Below are positions 1-7,924 of a stretch of 11,638 bases of DNA, one piece after another. This stretch comes from Actinomycetes bacterium. GTDB taxonomy: Bacteria > Actinomycetota > Actinomycetes > Actinomycetales > Cellulomonadaceae. The notes under the pieces are model-generated. The model ran no database searches, was not told the DNA's origin, and was given only the letters and a program-made list of their open reading frames with translations. The stretch lies in contig JAEWEI010000105.1 of NCBI GenBank assembly GCA_023389545.1, positions 1-11,638 of the forward strand, read 5' to 3'. Each line of letters begins with the position of its first letter. Position 1 is the first letter of the stretch. Made by a program: the position numbers and the translations under genes.

Positions 1-799
1 AGCGCAGCCGCCCGACGCAGGTCTCCGAGCACACCGTGGGCAGCCCGACCTCGAGCCGCGGGTAGCACATCGTGCACTTCTCGGCCTTGCCCGTGGCGTG
101 GTTGAAGTAGACCTTCTTGTACGGGCAGCCCGTCACGCACATCCGCCAGCCGCGGCAGGCGTCCTGGTCCACCAGCACGATGCCGTCTTCGGAGCGCTTG
201 TACATCGCGCCCGAGGGGCATGACGCCACGCAGGACGGGTTGAGGCAGTGCTCGCAGATGCGCGGCAGGTAGAACATGAACGCCGACTCGAACTCGGCCT
301 TGACCTGCATGCTCATGGTGGCGAGCACAGGGTCGCCGGCCATCGTCTCGCCCGAGCCGCCGAGGTCGTCATCCCAGTTCGCCGACCAGCGGATCTGCAT
401 GTCCTCGCCGGTCAGCAGGGACTTCGGTCGGGCGACCGGGGTGTGCTCGCCCAGGGGCGCCGAGAGGAGCGTGTCGTAGTCGTACGTCCACGGCTCGTAG
501 TAGTCGTCGATCCCCGGCAGGGTCGGGTTGGAGAAGATGTGCGCGAGTTTGCTGAACCGCCCGCCGGCGCGGAGCTTGAGCCGGCCGCCGCGTGTGCGCA
601 CCCACCCGCCGCGCCACCGGTCCTGGTCCTCATACCGGCGGGGGTAGCCGACGCCCGGGCGGGTCTCGACGTTGTTGAACCACGAGTACTCCACGCCGGT
701 GCGGTTCGTCCACGCCTGCTTGCAGGTGACCGAGCAGGTGTGGCACCCGATGCACTTATCCAGGTTCATCACCATCGACATCTGGGCCATGACGCGCAT
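1..799 (-). CDS. narH: Respiratory nitrate reductase beta subunit NarH (5' part, cut by window edge)
   Basis: NarH is the iron-sulfur electron-wire subunit of membrane-bound nitrate reductase, passing electrons from NarI hemes to NarG on the cytoplasmic face. About 266 N-terminal residues are present, roughly half of the usual ~510; the rest lies beyond the left edge. The first ferredoxin-like cysteine set is C16, C19, C22, C26 (CIGCHTCSVTC). A second group is C182, C185, C190, C194 (CEHCLNPSCVASC). A third is C215-R-G-W-R-M-C221 followed by C225, then C242, C245, C257 and C261. W218 replaces a cysteine, the NarH hallmark that gives one [3Fe-4S] cluster among three [4Fe-4S]. The ATG overlaps the last base of the narG stop (TGATG) and has AGGAGG 10 bases upstream, so the start is firm and translation is probably coupled to narG. 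Family identity is very secure; narJ and narI downstream are inferred only. Confidence 0.97.
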   Translation of the reverse strand, partial: MRVMAQMSMVMNLDKCIGCHTCSVTCKQAWTNRTGVEYSWFNNVETRPGVGYPRRYEDQDRWRGGWVRTRGGRLKLRAGGRFSKLAHIFSNPTLPGIDDYYEPWTYDYDTLLSAPLGEHTPVARPKSLLTGEDMQIRWSANWDDDLGGSGETMAGDPVLATMSMQVKAEFESAFMFYLPRICEHCLNPSCVASCPSGAMYKRSEDGIVLVDQDACRGWRMCVTGCPYKKVYFNHATGKAEKCTMCYPRLEVGLPTVCSETCVGRLR

Positions 800-3700
800 C
801 AGTACTGCACCTCCTGCGAGCGGCGGCGGATCACTGTGACCTCGTCACGCTGGTTGCCCGTCGGGCCGAGGTAGTTGAACGCGAAGGACAACTGCGCGTA
901 GCCGCCGATCAGATGGCTCGGCTTGAGCAGCACCCGGGTGAGGGAGTTGTGGATGCCGCCGCGCAGCCCCGACGTCTCCGACCGCGGCACATCCACGGTG
1001 CGGTCCTTGGCGTGGTACATGTACACCGTCCCGGCCGGCATCCGGTGGGAGACGATCGCGCGGGCCACGACGACGCCGTTGCGGTTGTACGCCTCGATCC
1101 ACTCGTTGTCCCGCACCCCGATGGTCGTCGCGTCCTGCGGGGACATCCAGACAGTCGGGCCGCCCCGGGACAGCGACAGCATGAAGAGGTTGTCCTGGTA
1201 CTCCGAGTGGATCGACCATTTGGAGTGCGGGGTCAGGTATCGCACTGCCACCTCCGCACTCCCCTCGGAGCCCGGCGCCCCGCTGGGGTCGGTGGACCCG
1301 GGCCGCGCGTCGCCGAACAGCCGGTGCAGGTCGAGCGGTGGGCGGTAGACGGGCAGGTTCTCCCCGAGCTCGGTCATCCAGTCGTGGTCGAGGTAGAAGT
1401 GCTGGCGGCCGGTGAGCGTGTGCCAGGGCTTGAGGTGCTCGACGTTGATGGTGAACGGCGAGTACCGGCGGCCGCCGTGCTCGGAGCCCGACCACTCGGG
1501 CGAGGTGATCACGGGCGCCGGGCGCGCCTGCACGTCGGCGAACCGGATCCGCTCGCCCTCGTGGTCACGGGCGAGGGAGGCCAGCTCGGTGCCGGTGCGC
1601 CTCTCCATCTGCTCGAAGCCTTGGACCGCGAGGCGGCCGTTCGTGGTGCCGGACAGCGCCAGGATCGTCTCGCACACGTGCTGCGCGGTCGCCAGCCGTG
1701 GCCGCCCCGCTGTCGGGCCCGTGGCGACCGTCCCGTTGAGCCGCCCGAGCGCCTCGACCTCCGGCTCCGGCGAGTACGTGACGCCCTTGGTCAGCATCCC
1801 CGCCTTGGCGGTCAGCGGGCCGAGCGCCTCCCACCGGTCGGCGATGGTCGTGTAGTCGCGCTCCACGACGACGAGCTTGGGCATGGTGACGCCCGGCGCC
1901 AGCTCGGCGTGCTCGGGCACCAGGCCGTAGGGCGTGCTGAGCTCGTCGGGGGTGTCGTGCAGCAGCGGCGCCGCGACGAGGTCCTCGCGCACGCCGAGGT
2001 GCTCCGCTCCGAGCCGCTGCACCTCGCGCGCGAGCGTGGCGAACGTGTCGAAGTCGGTGCGGGTCTGCCACGGCGGGGCGATCGCGGGGTTGAACGAGTG
2101 CACGAACGGGTGCATGTCCGTGGTGGACAGGTCGTGCTTCTCGTACCAGGTGGCGGTCGGCAGCACGACGTCGCTGAACAGCGTGGTGGATGTCATCCGG
2201 AAGTCGCTCGTGACGAGCAGGTCGAGCTTCCCGCGCGGCGCCTCGTCATGCCACGCCATGCTCACCGGCCGTCGTCCCGGCGCGGACTCCTCGGCCCGCA
2301 CCGCGTTGTCGGTTCCGAGCAGGTGCCGTAGGAAGTACTCGTTGCCCTTGCCGGACGAGCCGAGCAGGTTCGCCCGCCACACTGTCAGCACCCGGGGGAA
2401 GTTCGCGGGGTCGTCGGGGTCCTCGCAGGCGAACCGCAGCCGCCCGGCCTCGAGCTCGTCCACGACGTGCTGTGCGGGCTCCTTGCCCTGCGCGCGGGCC
2501 TCATCGACGAGGTCGAGCGGGTTGCGATCGAACGTCGGGTAGGAGGGCATCCACCCGCGCCGGGCCGACTCCACGAGGCAGTCGGCGGTGGTGCGCCCGG
2601 CGAACGCGCCCTCGGCGAGCGGGCTGGCCAGCGCGTCGGCGGGCAGCCCGTCGTAGCGCCACTGGTCCGTCGCGAGGTACCAGAACGCCGTGCTGATCAT
2701 GTGGCGCGGCGGGCGCGACCAGTCCAGGCCGTTGGCGTACTGCGCCCACCCGGTGACGGGCCGGCACTTCTCCTGCCCGACGTAGTGCGCCCAGCCGCCG
2801 CCGTTGACGCCCTGGCAGCCGGTCATCGTCACCAGGGCGAGGAACGCGCGGTAGATCGTGTCGGAGTGGAACCAGTGGTTGGTCCCGGCGCCCATGAGGA
2901 TCATCGAGCGCCCACCCGACGCCTCGGCGTTCGCGGCGAACTCCCGTCCGATCCGCTCCGCCGTCGCCGCGGGCACCGAGGTGATCTCCTCCTGCCACGC
3001 GGGGGTGCCCGGGCTGGTCGGGTCGTCGTAGCCCGTGGGCCAGTCGCCCGGCAGCCCGTCGCGCCCCACGCCGTACTGCGCGAGCATCAGGTCGAACACC
3101 GTGGTGACCAGGTGGCCGCCGATCCGCCGCACCGGCACGCCGCGCCGCACGATCCCGGCGCCGCCCTGGTGCTCGTCGCCGGGCCGCGGCGCCACGTCGA
3201 AGCGCGGCAGGTCGATGGAGACGGCGGCGCCGTCCCAGTCCGCCGCGTCGGCCACCGACAGCACGGGGTCGATGTCCCCGAGGTCGAGGTTCCACCGCCC
3301 CGCCTGCTCCGGGTCGAACCGGTGCCCGAGCGTCCCCGGCGGGACGACGGCCTCGCCCGAGGCGCCCAGGACGACCGTCTGGAACGCCGCGTCGCGGTCC
3401 GTGCTGGGGGTGGGGAGCAGGTCGCCGGTGAGGAACTTGTCCGGCACCCAGCCGTCCTCGCGCGCCTTGAGCCGCACCAGGTGCGGCGCGTCGGTGAACC
3501 GCGTCATGTACGACGCGAACTGCTCGGTGCGGCGGTCGACCAGGAACTCGCGCAGGATGACGTGCCCCATCGCGATCGCCAGCGCGCCGTCCGTGCCGGG
3601 GTGGGGCGCCAGCCACTCGTCCGCGAACTTGCTGTTGTCGGCGTAGTCCGGCGAGACGGTGACGACCTTCTGCCCGCGGTACCGGGCCTCCGTCATGAAG

Positions 3701-4545
3701 TGCGCGTCGGGCGTGCGGGTCACGGGGACGTTCGAGCCCCACATCATCAGGTAGCTCGCGTTCCACCAGTCGGCGGACTCCGGGACGTCGGTCTGGTCGC
3801 CGAAGACCTGCGGCGAGGCGACCGGCAGGTCGGCGTACCAGTCGTAGAACGACAGCATCGTGCCGCCCAGCATCGACACGAACCGTGAGCCGGCCCCGTG
3901 CGAGACCATCGACATCGCGGGGATGGGGGAGAAGCCCGCGATCCGGTCGGGCCCGTGCTCCTTGATGGTGTGGACGTGCGCGGCGGCGACGATCTCAGCC
4001 GCCTCGTCCCACGTCGCACGGACCAGGCCGCCCTTGCCACGCGCCGACTTGTAGGCCTTCGCGGTCGCGGGGTCGGATGTGACCTCAGCCCACGCCAGCA
4101 CCGGGTCGCCGGTGCGCTGCTTGGCCTCGCGGTAGGCCTGCAGCAGCACGCCGCGCACATACGGGTAGCGGATGCGCGTGGGGGAGTAGGTGTACCAGGA
4201 GAACGCGGCGCCGCGCGGGCAGCCCCGGGGCTCGTACTCGGGGGAGTCCGGGCCGACCGACGGGTAGTCGGTCTGCTGTGTCTCCCACGTGATGATGCCG
4301 TCCTTGACGTACACCTTCCACGAGCACGACCCCGTGCAGTTCACGCCGTGCGTGGAGCGCACCACCTTGTCGTGCGACCACCGGTCGCGGTAGAACGCGT
4401 CGCCCTGGCGGCCGCCCTGGAGGAAGACGGCGCGGAGGTCCTCGGAGACCTCGCCGCGGCGCAGGTGCGAGCCGAGGCGCAGCAGCCGGTCGACGGCGGC
4501 GTTGTCCGTGCCGGCGGCGCGCGGCGATTCGGTGGGTGTGGGCAT
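799..4545 (-). CDS. narG: Respiratory nitrate reductase alpha subunit NarG
   Basis: NarG is the catalytic subunit that reduces nitrate to nitrite at a molybdenum bis-MGD cofactor in the cytoplasm. The product is 1248 residues, essentially the same length as E. coli NarG. The N-terminal [4Fe-4S] (FS0) ligands are H66, C70, C74 and C109 (HGVNCTGSC then RGCPRG), with the histidine first ligand typical of NarG. D239 in FYDWYADLP aligns with E. coli Asp222, the protein ligand to molybdenum. Other family blocks are FSPIPAMSMVSHGAG, GSNVPVTRTPDAHF, GCQGVNGGGWAHYVGQEK, LLGSSGKGNE and the C-terminal RGGIHNSLTR and IGGYAQLSFAFNYLGP. ATG 4545 is 12 bp after the narK stop; a GAGGAG run sits only 2 bases before it, so translation may rely partly on coupling to narK. 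The N-terminus has no export signal, fitting a cytoplasm-facing enzyme. Nitrite oxidoreductase is a related family, but narK/narH context and length favour the reductase. Confidence 0.98.
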   Translation of the reverse strand: MPTPTESPRAAGTDNAAVDRLLRLGSHLRRGEVSEDLRAVFLQGGRQGDAFYRDRWSHDKVVRSTHGVNCTGSCSWKVYVKDGIITWETQQTDYPSVGPDSPEYEPRGCPRGAAFSWYTYSPTRIRYPYVRGVLLQAYREAKQRTGDPVLAWAEVTSDPATAKAYKSARGKGGLVRATWDEAAEIVAAAHVHTIKEHGPDRIAGFSPIPAMSMVSHGAGSRFVSMLGGTMLSFYDWYADLPVASPQVFGDQTDVPESADWWNASYLMMWGSNVPVTRTPDAHFMTEARYRGQKVVTVSPDYADNSKFADEWLAPHPGTDGALAIAMGHVILREFLVDRRTEQFASYMTRFTDAPHLVRLKAREDGWVPDKFLTGDLLPTPSTDRDAAFQTVVLGASGEAVVPPGTLGHRFDPEQAGRWNLDLGDIDPVLSVADAADWDGAAVSIDLPRFDVAPRPGDEHQGGAGIVRRGVPVRRIGGHLVTTVFDLMLAQYGVGRDGLPGDWPTGYDDPTSPGTPAWQEEITSVPAATAERIGREFAANAEASGGRSMILMGAGTNHWFHSDTIYRAFLALVTMTGCQGVNGGGWAHYVGQEKCRPVTGWAQYANGLDWSRPPRHMISTAFWYLATDQWRYDGLPADALASPLAEGAFAGRTTADCLVESARRGWMPSYPTFDRNPLDLVDEARAQGKEPAQHVVDELEAGRLRFACEDPDDPANFPRVLTVWRANLLGSSGKGNEYFLRHLLGTDNAVRAEESAPGRRPVSMAWHDEAPRGKLDLLVTSDFRMTSTTLFSDVVLPTATWYEKHDLSTTDMHPFVHSFNPAIAPPWQTRTDFDTFATLAREVQRLGAEHLGVREDLVAAPLLHDTPDELSTPYGLVPEHAELAPGVTMPKLVVVERDYTTIADRWEALGPLTAKAGMLTKGVTYSPEPEVEALGRLNGTVATGPTAGRPRLATAQHVCETILALSGTTNGRLAVQGFEQMERRTGTELASLARDHEGERIRFADVQARPAPVITSPEWSGSEHGGRRYSPFTINVEHLKPWHTLTGRQHFYLDHDWMTELGENLPVYRPPLDLHRLFGDARPGSTDPSGAPGSEGSAEVAVRYLTPHSKWSIHSEYQDNLFMLSLSRGGPTVWMSPQDATTIGVRDNEWIEAYNRNGVVVARAIVSHRMPAGTVYMYHAKDRTVDVPRSETSGLRGGIHNSLTRVLLKPSHLIGGYAQLSFAFNYLGPTGNQRDEVTVIRRRSQEVQY

Positions 4546-4557
4546 GGCTCCTCGTTC

Positions 4558-5865
4558 TCAGCTCGGGCGACGTGCGCCGGGCCGCGCGTAGTTGGACCAG
4601 GTCAGCCAGGTGCACAGCGCGAAGTACGCCGCAGCGCCGATGAAGAACGCCCGCGGGCTCCACACGGACAGGGCCATGCCCACGAGGAACGGCCCGAATG
4701 CCGCGATGGCGGACGTGAAGCCGATGACGCCACCGGCCTGCCGGCGGTCGAAGATCATGGGCATCTGCTTGAACGTCCCCGCGTTCCCGATGCCCGCGAA
4801 CGTGAAGATGGCCAGCATCCCCGCCAGGAACCAGGTGAACTGGCCGACGTCGTGCGGATCCAGGAAGAACAGCGTGAACGCCGTGCTCGCGGTCATGCCG
4901 ATGCCCGCCACGAGCGTCCACACCGCGCCGCCGAACCTGTCGCACAGCGGCCCCCACGCCGCCCGGGTGACCGACCCGAGCAGCGGGCCGAGGAACGCGA
5001 ACTTCAGCGGGTCGGGGGCGTCGGCGAAGTGGCCGTACTCGTTGAGGATCAGCAGGCCGAGCTGCGCGGCGAAGCCCGAGAACGCCCCGAACGTCATCGT
5101 GTAGATCGCCGTCATGAGCCACGTGTCGCGGTTGGAGAAGATGTCCAACTGCTGCCGGAAGTTCGCTGTGACGGGCACGCGGCGCAGGAACAGCGCGGCC
5201 ATCACGATGCCGGCCACGACCCACGGGATGAGCACCAGCCCGGCGTTGTGCAGCCACAGCTGCCCGCCGTCGACGGTGGTCTGCGGGGTGAGCGCCGCCG
5301 TGCCGAGCAGGCCGAAGCCGACCACCCACGGCACCAGGAACTGGATGAGGCTGACCCCGAAGTTGCCCAGGCCCGCCTGGAGCCCCAGCGCGGTGCCGGA
5401 CATCCGCCGGGGGAAGAAGTAGCTCGTCGACGGCATGAAGCCGGCGAACGCGCCACCGCCGATCCCGGTGGCGGCGGCCAGCAGGATGAGGACGCTGTAG
5501 GGGGTCGTGGCGTCACGAACGGCGAGGGCCCAGCCGATCATCGGGATCAGCAGCAGCGTCGCGCTGCCCCCGACCAGCGTCCGGGTGCCGAGCACCGGCG
5601 GCAGGAACATGAACACCAGGCGCATGAGCCCACCGGCCAGGCCCGGCACCGCGACGAGCCAATAGAGCTGGCCCGCGCTGAGGTCGAAGCCGATCATCGT
5701 GAGCCGCGGGGCGATCGCGGACACCAGGTACCAGACGGCGAACGCGAGGGTCAGGTTGTACGTGGTGATCGACAGCGTCCGCCACGCCAGCCGGCGGTCC
5801 CAGGTCTCCGCGTTCTCGGGATCCCAGCTGGTCAGATCACGGGTCGTGCTCGTCTGTGCGGCCAT
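4558..5865 (-). CDS. narK: Nitrate/nitrite transporter NarK (MFS)
   Basis: This is a major facilitator superfamily permease that imports nitrate and/or exchanges it for nitrite across the cytoplasmic membrane. The protein is 435 residues with about 12 hydrophobic segments, one single NarK unit rather than the fused NarK1-NarK2 form. The two nitrate-signature regions are visible: residues ~133-176 (GIGGGAFAGFMPSTSYFFP ... GLGNFG) and ~354-396 (AGIGNAGTFKQMP ... GFTSAIAAFGPF). R82 (GGLMRLVF) and R301 (SVTRAAWGP) align with the two substrate-binding arginines R89 and R305 of E. coli NarK. I chose ATG 5865 because AAGGGAG lies 6 bases upstream; a TTG two codons earlier (5871) touches that site with no spacing. 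It is the first gene of the nar operon, 12 bp before narG. Whether it acts as an antiporter or a proton symporter cannot be read from sequence. Confidence 0.95.
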   Translation of the reverse strand: MAAQTSTTRDLTSWDPENAETWDRRLAWRTLSITTYNLTLAFAVWYLVSAIAPRLTMIGFDLSAGQLYWLVAVPGLAGGLMRLVFMFLPPVLGTRTLVGGSATLLLIPMIGWALAVRDATTPYSVLILLAAATGIGGGAFAGFMPSTSYFFPRRMSGTALGLQAGLGNFGVSLIQFLVPWVVGFGLLGTAALTPQTTVDGGQLWLHNAGLVLIPWVVAGIVMAALFLRRVPVTANFRQQLDIFSNRDTWLMTAIYTMTFGAFSGFAAQLGLLILNEYGHFADAPDPLKFAFLGPLLGSVTRAAWGPLCDRFGGAVWTLVAGIGMTASTAFTLFFLDPHDVGQFTWFLAGMLAIFTFAGIGNAGTFKQMPMIFDRRQAGGVIGFTSAIAAFGPFLVGMALSVWSPRAFFIGAAAYFALCTWLTWSNYARPGARRPS

Positions 5866-5891
5866 CTGCAACTCCCTTGTGGCGGCAGCCG

Positions 5892-5946
5892 TCCTGGTCC
5901 GGTCGGGGCCAGGATGGCGTGACGCTCAGACGGGGTGCGAACCCGT
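5892..5946. other. Two short hairpins upstream of narK
   Basis: Two perfect short inverted repeats lie in the probable narK leader. TCCTGG (5892-5897) pairs with CCAGGA (5909-5914) around an 11-base loop. ACGGG (5930-5934) pairs with CCCGT (5942-5946) around 7 bases. On the minus strand the second looks like a tRNA T-arm (loop TTCGCAC), but no cloverleaf can be built around it. In DNA this GC-rich, stems of 5-6 bp occur by chance, so a role is unproven. Confidence 0.25.
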
Positions 5947-6008
5947 AGACCGTGGAAATTCCGGCGGCTGATCGGTACGCCCAGGGCAGGCGCCGCCTCG
6001 CCGTAGAC
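5943..6008. repeat. Direct repeat CCGTAGAC (two copies) upstream of narK
   Basis: CCGTAGAC occurs at 5943-5950 and again at 6001-6008, 58 bp apart, in the 200-bp narK/fic intergenic region. Spaced 8-mers like this can be regulator half-sites, but an 8-mer repeating by chance in 200 GC-rich bases is not rare. I recognise no known nitrate, oxygen or nitrogen regulator consensus (NarL heptamer, FNR/Crp palindrome, GlnR box) in the region. Confidence 0.25.
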
Positions 6009-6024
6009 GTGCAGGCGATGCTCC

Positions 6025-6058
6025 GTTATCCATCTTTAGCGCATGAGCGAGTGATAAC
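6025..6058. promoter_or_regulatory. Inverted repeat GTTATC-N22-GATAAC, possible operator
   Basis: GTTATC (6025-6030) and its exact reverse complement GATAAC (6053-6058) face each other across 22 bases, in the most AT-rich patch of the intergenic region. The right arm overlaps the -10-like box of fic; the left arm read on the minus strand (GGATAACG) also resembles a -10 for narK. A protein bound here could control fic, narK or both. The arms are only 6 bp, so this is a suggestion. Confidence 0.35.
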
Positions 6059-6067
6059 TTCGGGACG
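6055..6067 (+). promoter_or_regulatory. -10-like box for a leaderless fic transcript
   Basis: TAACTT (6055-6060, pattern TAnnnT) ends 6 bases before the GTG start at 6067, so the expected transcription start coincides with the start codon. No ribosome-binding sequence is visible upstream of the GTG. Leaderless mRNAs of this layout are common in actinobacteria. No good -35 hexamer is seen at 16-18 bp spacing. Confidence 0.45.
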
Positions 6068-7305
6068 TGGCAACAGATGACCAGGTGACTCAGGCGGCGC
6101 GCGCGGACACTGCGCCGGTGTGGCCGCGCCTGGAATGGGAGGAACTCCCGTGGCAGTCCGCGCTGCCGCCGGATCTGCTGTCGCGCTCGGCGCGGGAGCA
6201 GATGTCGCAGCCTTATCGGGCCGCGGTCACACCCGAGATCGCCGACCTCGATCTCCGTCTGCCGCGGGAGACCGCCGCCGCCGGCGAAGAGGCCTCGGCC
6301 CTCATCCGCGACTTCGACGTCGAGCTCGGCAGCGACGTCGCGCCGTTCGCCGCGATCCTGCTGCGGTCAGAGTCGGCGTCGTCGTCGCAGATTGAGAACC
6401 TCACCTCGGGAGCCAAGCAGATTGCCCTCGCAGAGCTGGGCGAAGAGGCGAAGCGGAACGCCACACAGATCGTCGGCAACGTCCACGCCATGCAGGCCGC
6501 CACCCGTCTGTCCGAGCATCTCGACGCACGGTCGATCCTCGAGATGCACCGCACCCTGATGGAGGCCATCGAACCGAGCATCGCGGGCACGTGGCGGACC
6601 CAGCAGGTGTGGATCGGTGGCGGCGGGTATTCCCCGCACAGGGCCGCCTACGTCCCTCCGCGCGCTGACCGGGTCCCCGCGGCCATCGAGGACCTGGTCG
6701 CGTTCGCCGCCCGAGAGGACATGCCTGCGTTGCAGCATGCGGCGATCGCCCACGCCCAGTTCGAGACCGTCCACCCGTTCCCCGACGGCAACGGCCGCAT
6801 CGGGCGCGCGCTGATCCACGCGCTGCTGCGTCATCGTGCGCTGACCAGGCTGGTCACGGTGCCGGTCTCTGCAGGCCTACTGGTCGACACGCAGGGGTAT
6901 TTCGACGCGTTGACCGCCTACCGACAGGGAGACCCGGCGCCGATCGTCGACGCGATGGCACAGGCGGCCTTCGACGCTGTGGCCAATGGCCGACTTCTGG
7001 CAGGCGACCTGCGTCACGCGCGCAAGGGCTGGGCGTCGACGGTCAGGGCACGAGCCGACTCGACGGTGTGGCCGCTCATGGATCTGGTCCTTCGCCAGCC
7101 GGTCGTCAACACCGCAGTGGTGCAGCGCGAGTTGGGCGTCTCGCACACCAACGCGATGAAGGCGATCAATCGACTCGCCGAGGCCGGGGCGCTCGAGGAG
7201 GTGGGTGGCAGGCGCCGGTCGATCCTGTGGCAGTCCAGCGAGGTGCTCCGGGCGCTCGACGCGTTCGCCGCCCGCGCGGGGCGACGTCAACTCGGGGCGC
7301 CCTGA
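6067..7305 (+). CDS. Fic family protein (AMP-transferase type) with C-terminal winged helix
   Basis: Fic proteins usually transfer AMP from ATP onto hydroxyl side chains of target proteins; some also remove it. The product is 412 residues. An N-terminal Fic_N-like region (about 15-115) carries S106-SQI-E110-N111, matching the (S/T)xxxE(G/N) inhibitory motif, whose glutamate blocks productive ATP binding. It lies before the catalytic core, as in self-inhibited class II Fic proteins. The core motif HPFPDGNGRIGR (236-247) is intact, with catalytic H236 and the phosphate-binding GNGR. Residues ~335-395 look like a winged helix-turn-helix (VVNTAVVQRELGVSHTNAMKAINRLAEAGALEEVGGRRR), suggesting DNA binding. 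The GTG start keeps the conserved PRLEWEELPW segment. The gene is divergent from narK and convergent with nrdG; there is no separate antitoxin gene beside it. Target and physiological role are unknown. Confidence 0.92.
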   Translation: MATDDQVTQAARADTAPVWPRLEWEELPWQSALPPDLLSRSAREQMSQPYRAAVTPEIADLDLRLPRETAAAGEEASALIRDFDVELGSDVAPFAAILLRSESASSSQIENLTSGAKQIALAELGEEAKRNATQIVGNVHAMQAATRLSEHLDARSILEMHRTLMEAIEPSIAGTWRTQQVWIGGGGYSPHRAAYVPPRADRVPAAIEDLVAFAAREDMPALQHAAIAHAQFETVHPFPDGNGRIGRALIHALLRHRALTRLVTVPVSAGLLVDTQGYFDALTAYRQGDPAPIVDAMAQAAFDAVANGRLLAGDLRHARKGWASTVRARADSTVWPLMDLVLRQPVVNTAVVQRELGVSHTNAMKAINRLAEAGALEEVGGRRRSILWQSSEVLRALDAFAARAGRRQLGAP

Positions 7306-7320
7306 CACGGCGAGCCGGAG

Positions 7321-7923
7321 CTAGATCAGCGGCCTCCGCTCGATCTGCTCGAAAGCGGCGGATGCGTCCGCCCTGCGCTCCCACAGCCGCACCTCGCCCG
7401 CGGCGAGCGACGCCGACACATCGACGATCCGCTGGTTGCTGCTGCCCCGGAACTGCAGCCCCGGGTCGCGCAGCTCGCGGCGGAACGGCCCGTCCACCAG
7501 CACGTCCACCTCGTGCAGCAGCGCGACCTTGTCGTCGCTATCGGCGAGCAGCTCCTCGAACGTGTAGCCCGACCACGCCCACACGTCCTTGGCGTGGCCG
7601 AGCTCCCGGCGCATGCGCGCGATCAGCCGCAGGCACACGCCGGTGTTGAGGAACGGCTCGCCGCCCAGCAGCGTCAACCCCTGCACCGACTCGTGGCGCA
7701 GATCCGCCAGGATCCGGTCCTCGAGCTCGTCGGTGTAGGGCCGGCCGTAGCGGAAGCTCCACGTGGCCTCGTTGAAGCAGCCCTCGCAGGCGAACAGGCA
7801 GCCGCTGACGTACAGGCTGCACCGCACGCCCTCGCCGTCGACGAACTGGAAGGGCTTGTAGTCCCCGACATGGTCCTGGCTGAGCTTCTCAGACAGCCAC
7901 TCGCGGGGGAGCGGGGTCCGCAC
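7321..7923 (-). CDS. nrdG: Anaerobic ribonucleotide reductase activating enzyme NrdG (radical SAM)
   Basis: NrdG uses a [4Fe-4S] cluster and S-adenosylmethionine to make a 5'-deoxyadenosyl radical that installs the glycyl radical on NrdD. The 200-residue product has the radical-SAM cysteines C42-LFA-C46-EG-C49 and the SAM-contacting GGEP at 87-90, followed by DVWAWSGYTFEEL and DVLVDGPF typical of NrdG. It is longer than E. coli NrdG (154), with extra residues at both ends; the C-terminal block starting GSSNQRIVDV is, from memory, usual in the longer members. The start is a GTG one base after the nrdD stop (TGA-G-GTG), so it is probably translationally coupled. It ends 15 bp from the oppositely oriented fic gene. 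Confidence 0.95.
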   Translation of the reverse strand: MRTPLPREWLSEKLSQDHVGDYKPFQFVDGEGVRCSLYVSGCLFACEGCFNEATWSFRYGRPYTDELEDRILADLRHESVQGLTLLGGEPFLNTGVCLRLIARMRRELGHAKDVWAWSGYTFEELLADSDDKVALLHEVDVLVDGPFRRELRDPGLQFRGSSNQRIVDVSASLAAGEVRLWERRADASAAFEQIERRPLI

Positions 7924-7924
7924 C

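Noticed and set aside
913..2331. A 472-codon plus-strand open frame antisense to narG (with a similar one at 2467-3888)
   Set aside because: Low-complexity composition (Arg, Val, Gly, His) with no recognisable motif; it mirrors narG codon structure.
5865..5871. A TTG start for narK two codons upstream of the ATG
   Set aside because: The TTG directly abuts the AAGGGAG site with no spacing, while ATG 5865 has 6 bases.
3898..5922. A 674-codon open frame on the plus strand, antisense to narG and narK
   Set aside because: Its translation is Arg/Gly/Pro/Ala-rich with no domain, and the opposite strand carries unmistakable NarG and NarK. Long antisense frames are expected in GC-rich coding DNA.
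5917..5930. A Crp/FNR-like palindrome (GTGA...TCAG) upstream of narK
   Set aside because: Only 3 bases separate the arms instead of the 4-6 expected, and the right arm is imperfect.
5925..5950. A tRNA T-arm-like hairpin on the minus strand (stem ACGGG/CCCGT, loop TTCGCAC), considered as a tRNA 3' end or attachment-site remnant
   Set aside because: The loop lacks the conserved A58, no acceptor, D or anticodon arms can be placed around it, and there is no integrase or duplicated copy nearby.
6067..7305. Fic gene as part of a toxin-antitoxin pair with a small antitoxin gene
   Set aside because: No small gene with an inhibitory motif lies next to it, and the SxxxEN inhibitory motif is inside the same protein, as in self-inhibited Fic proteins.
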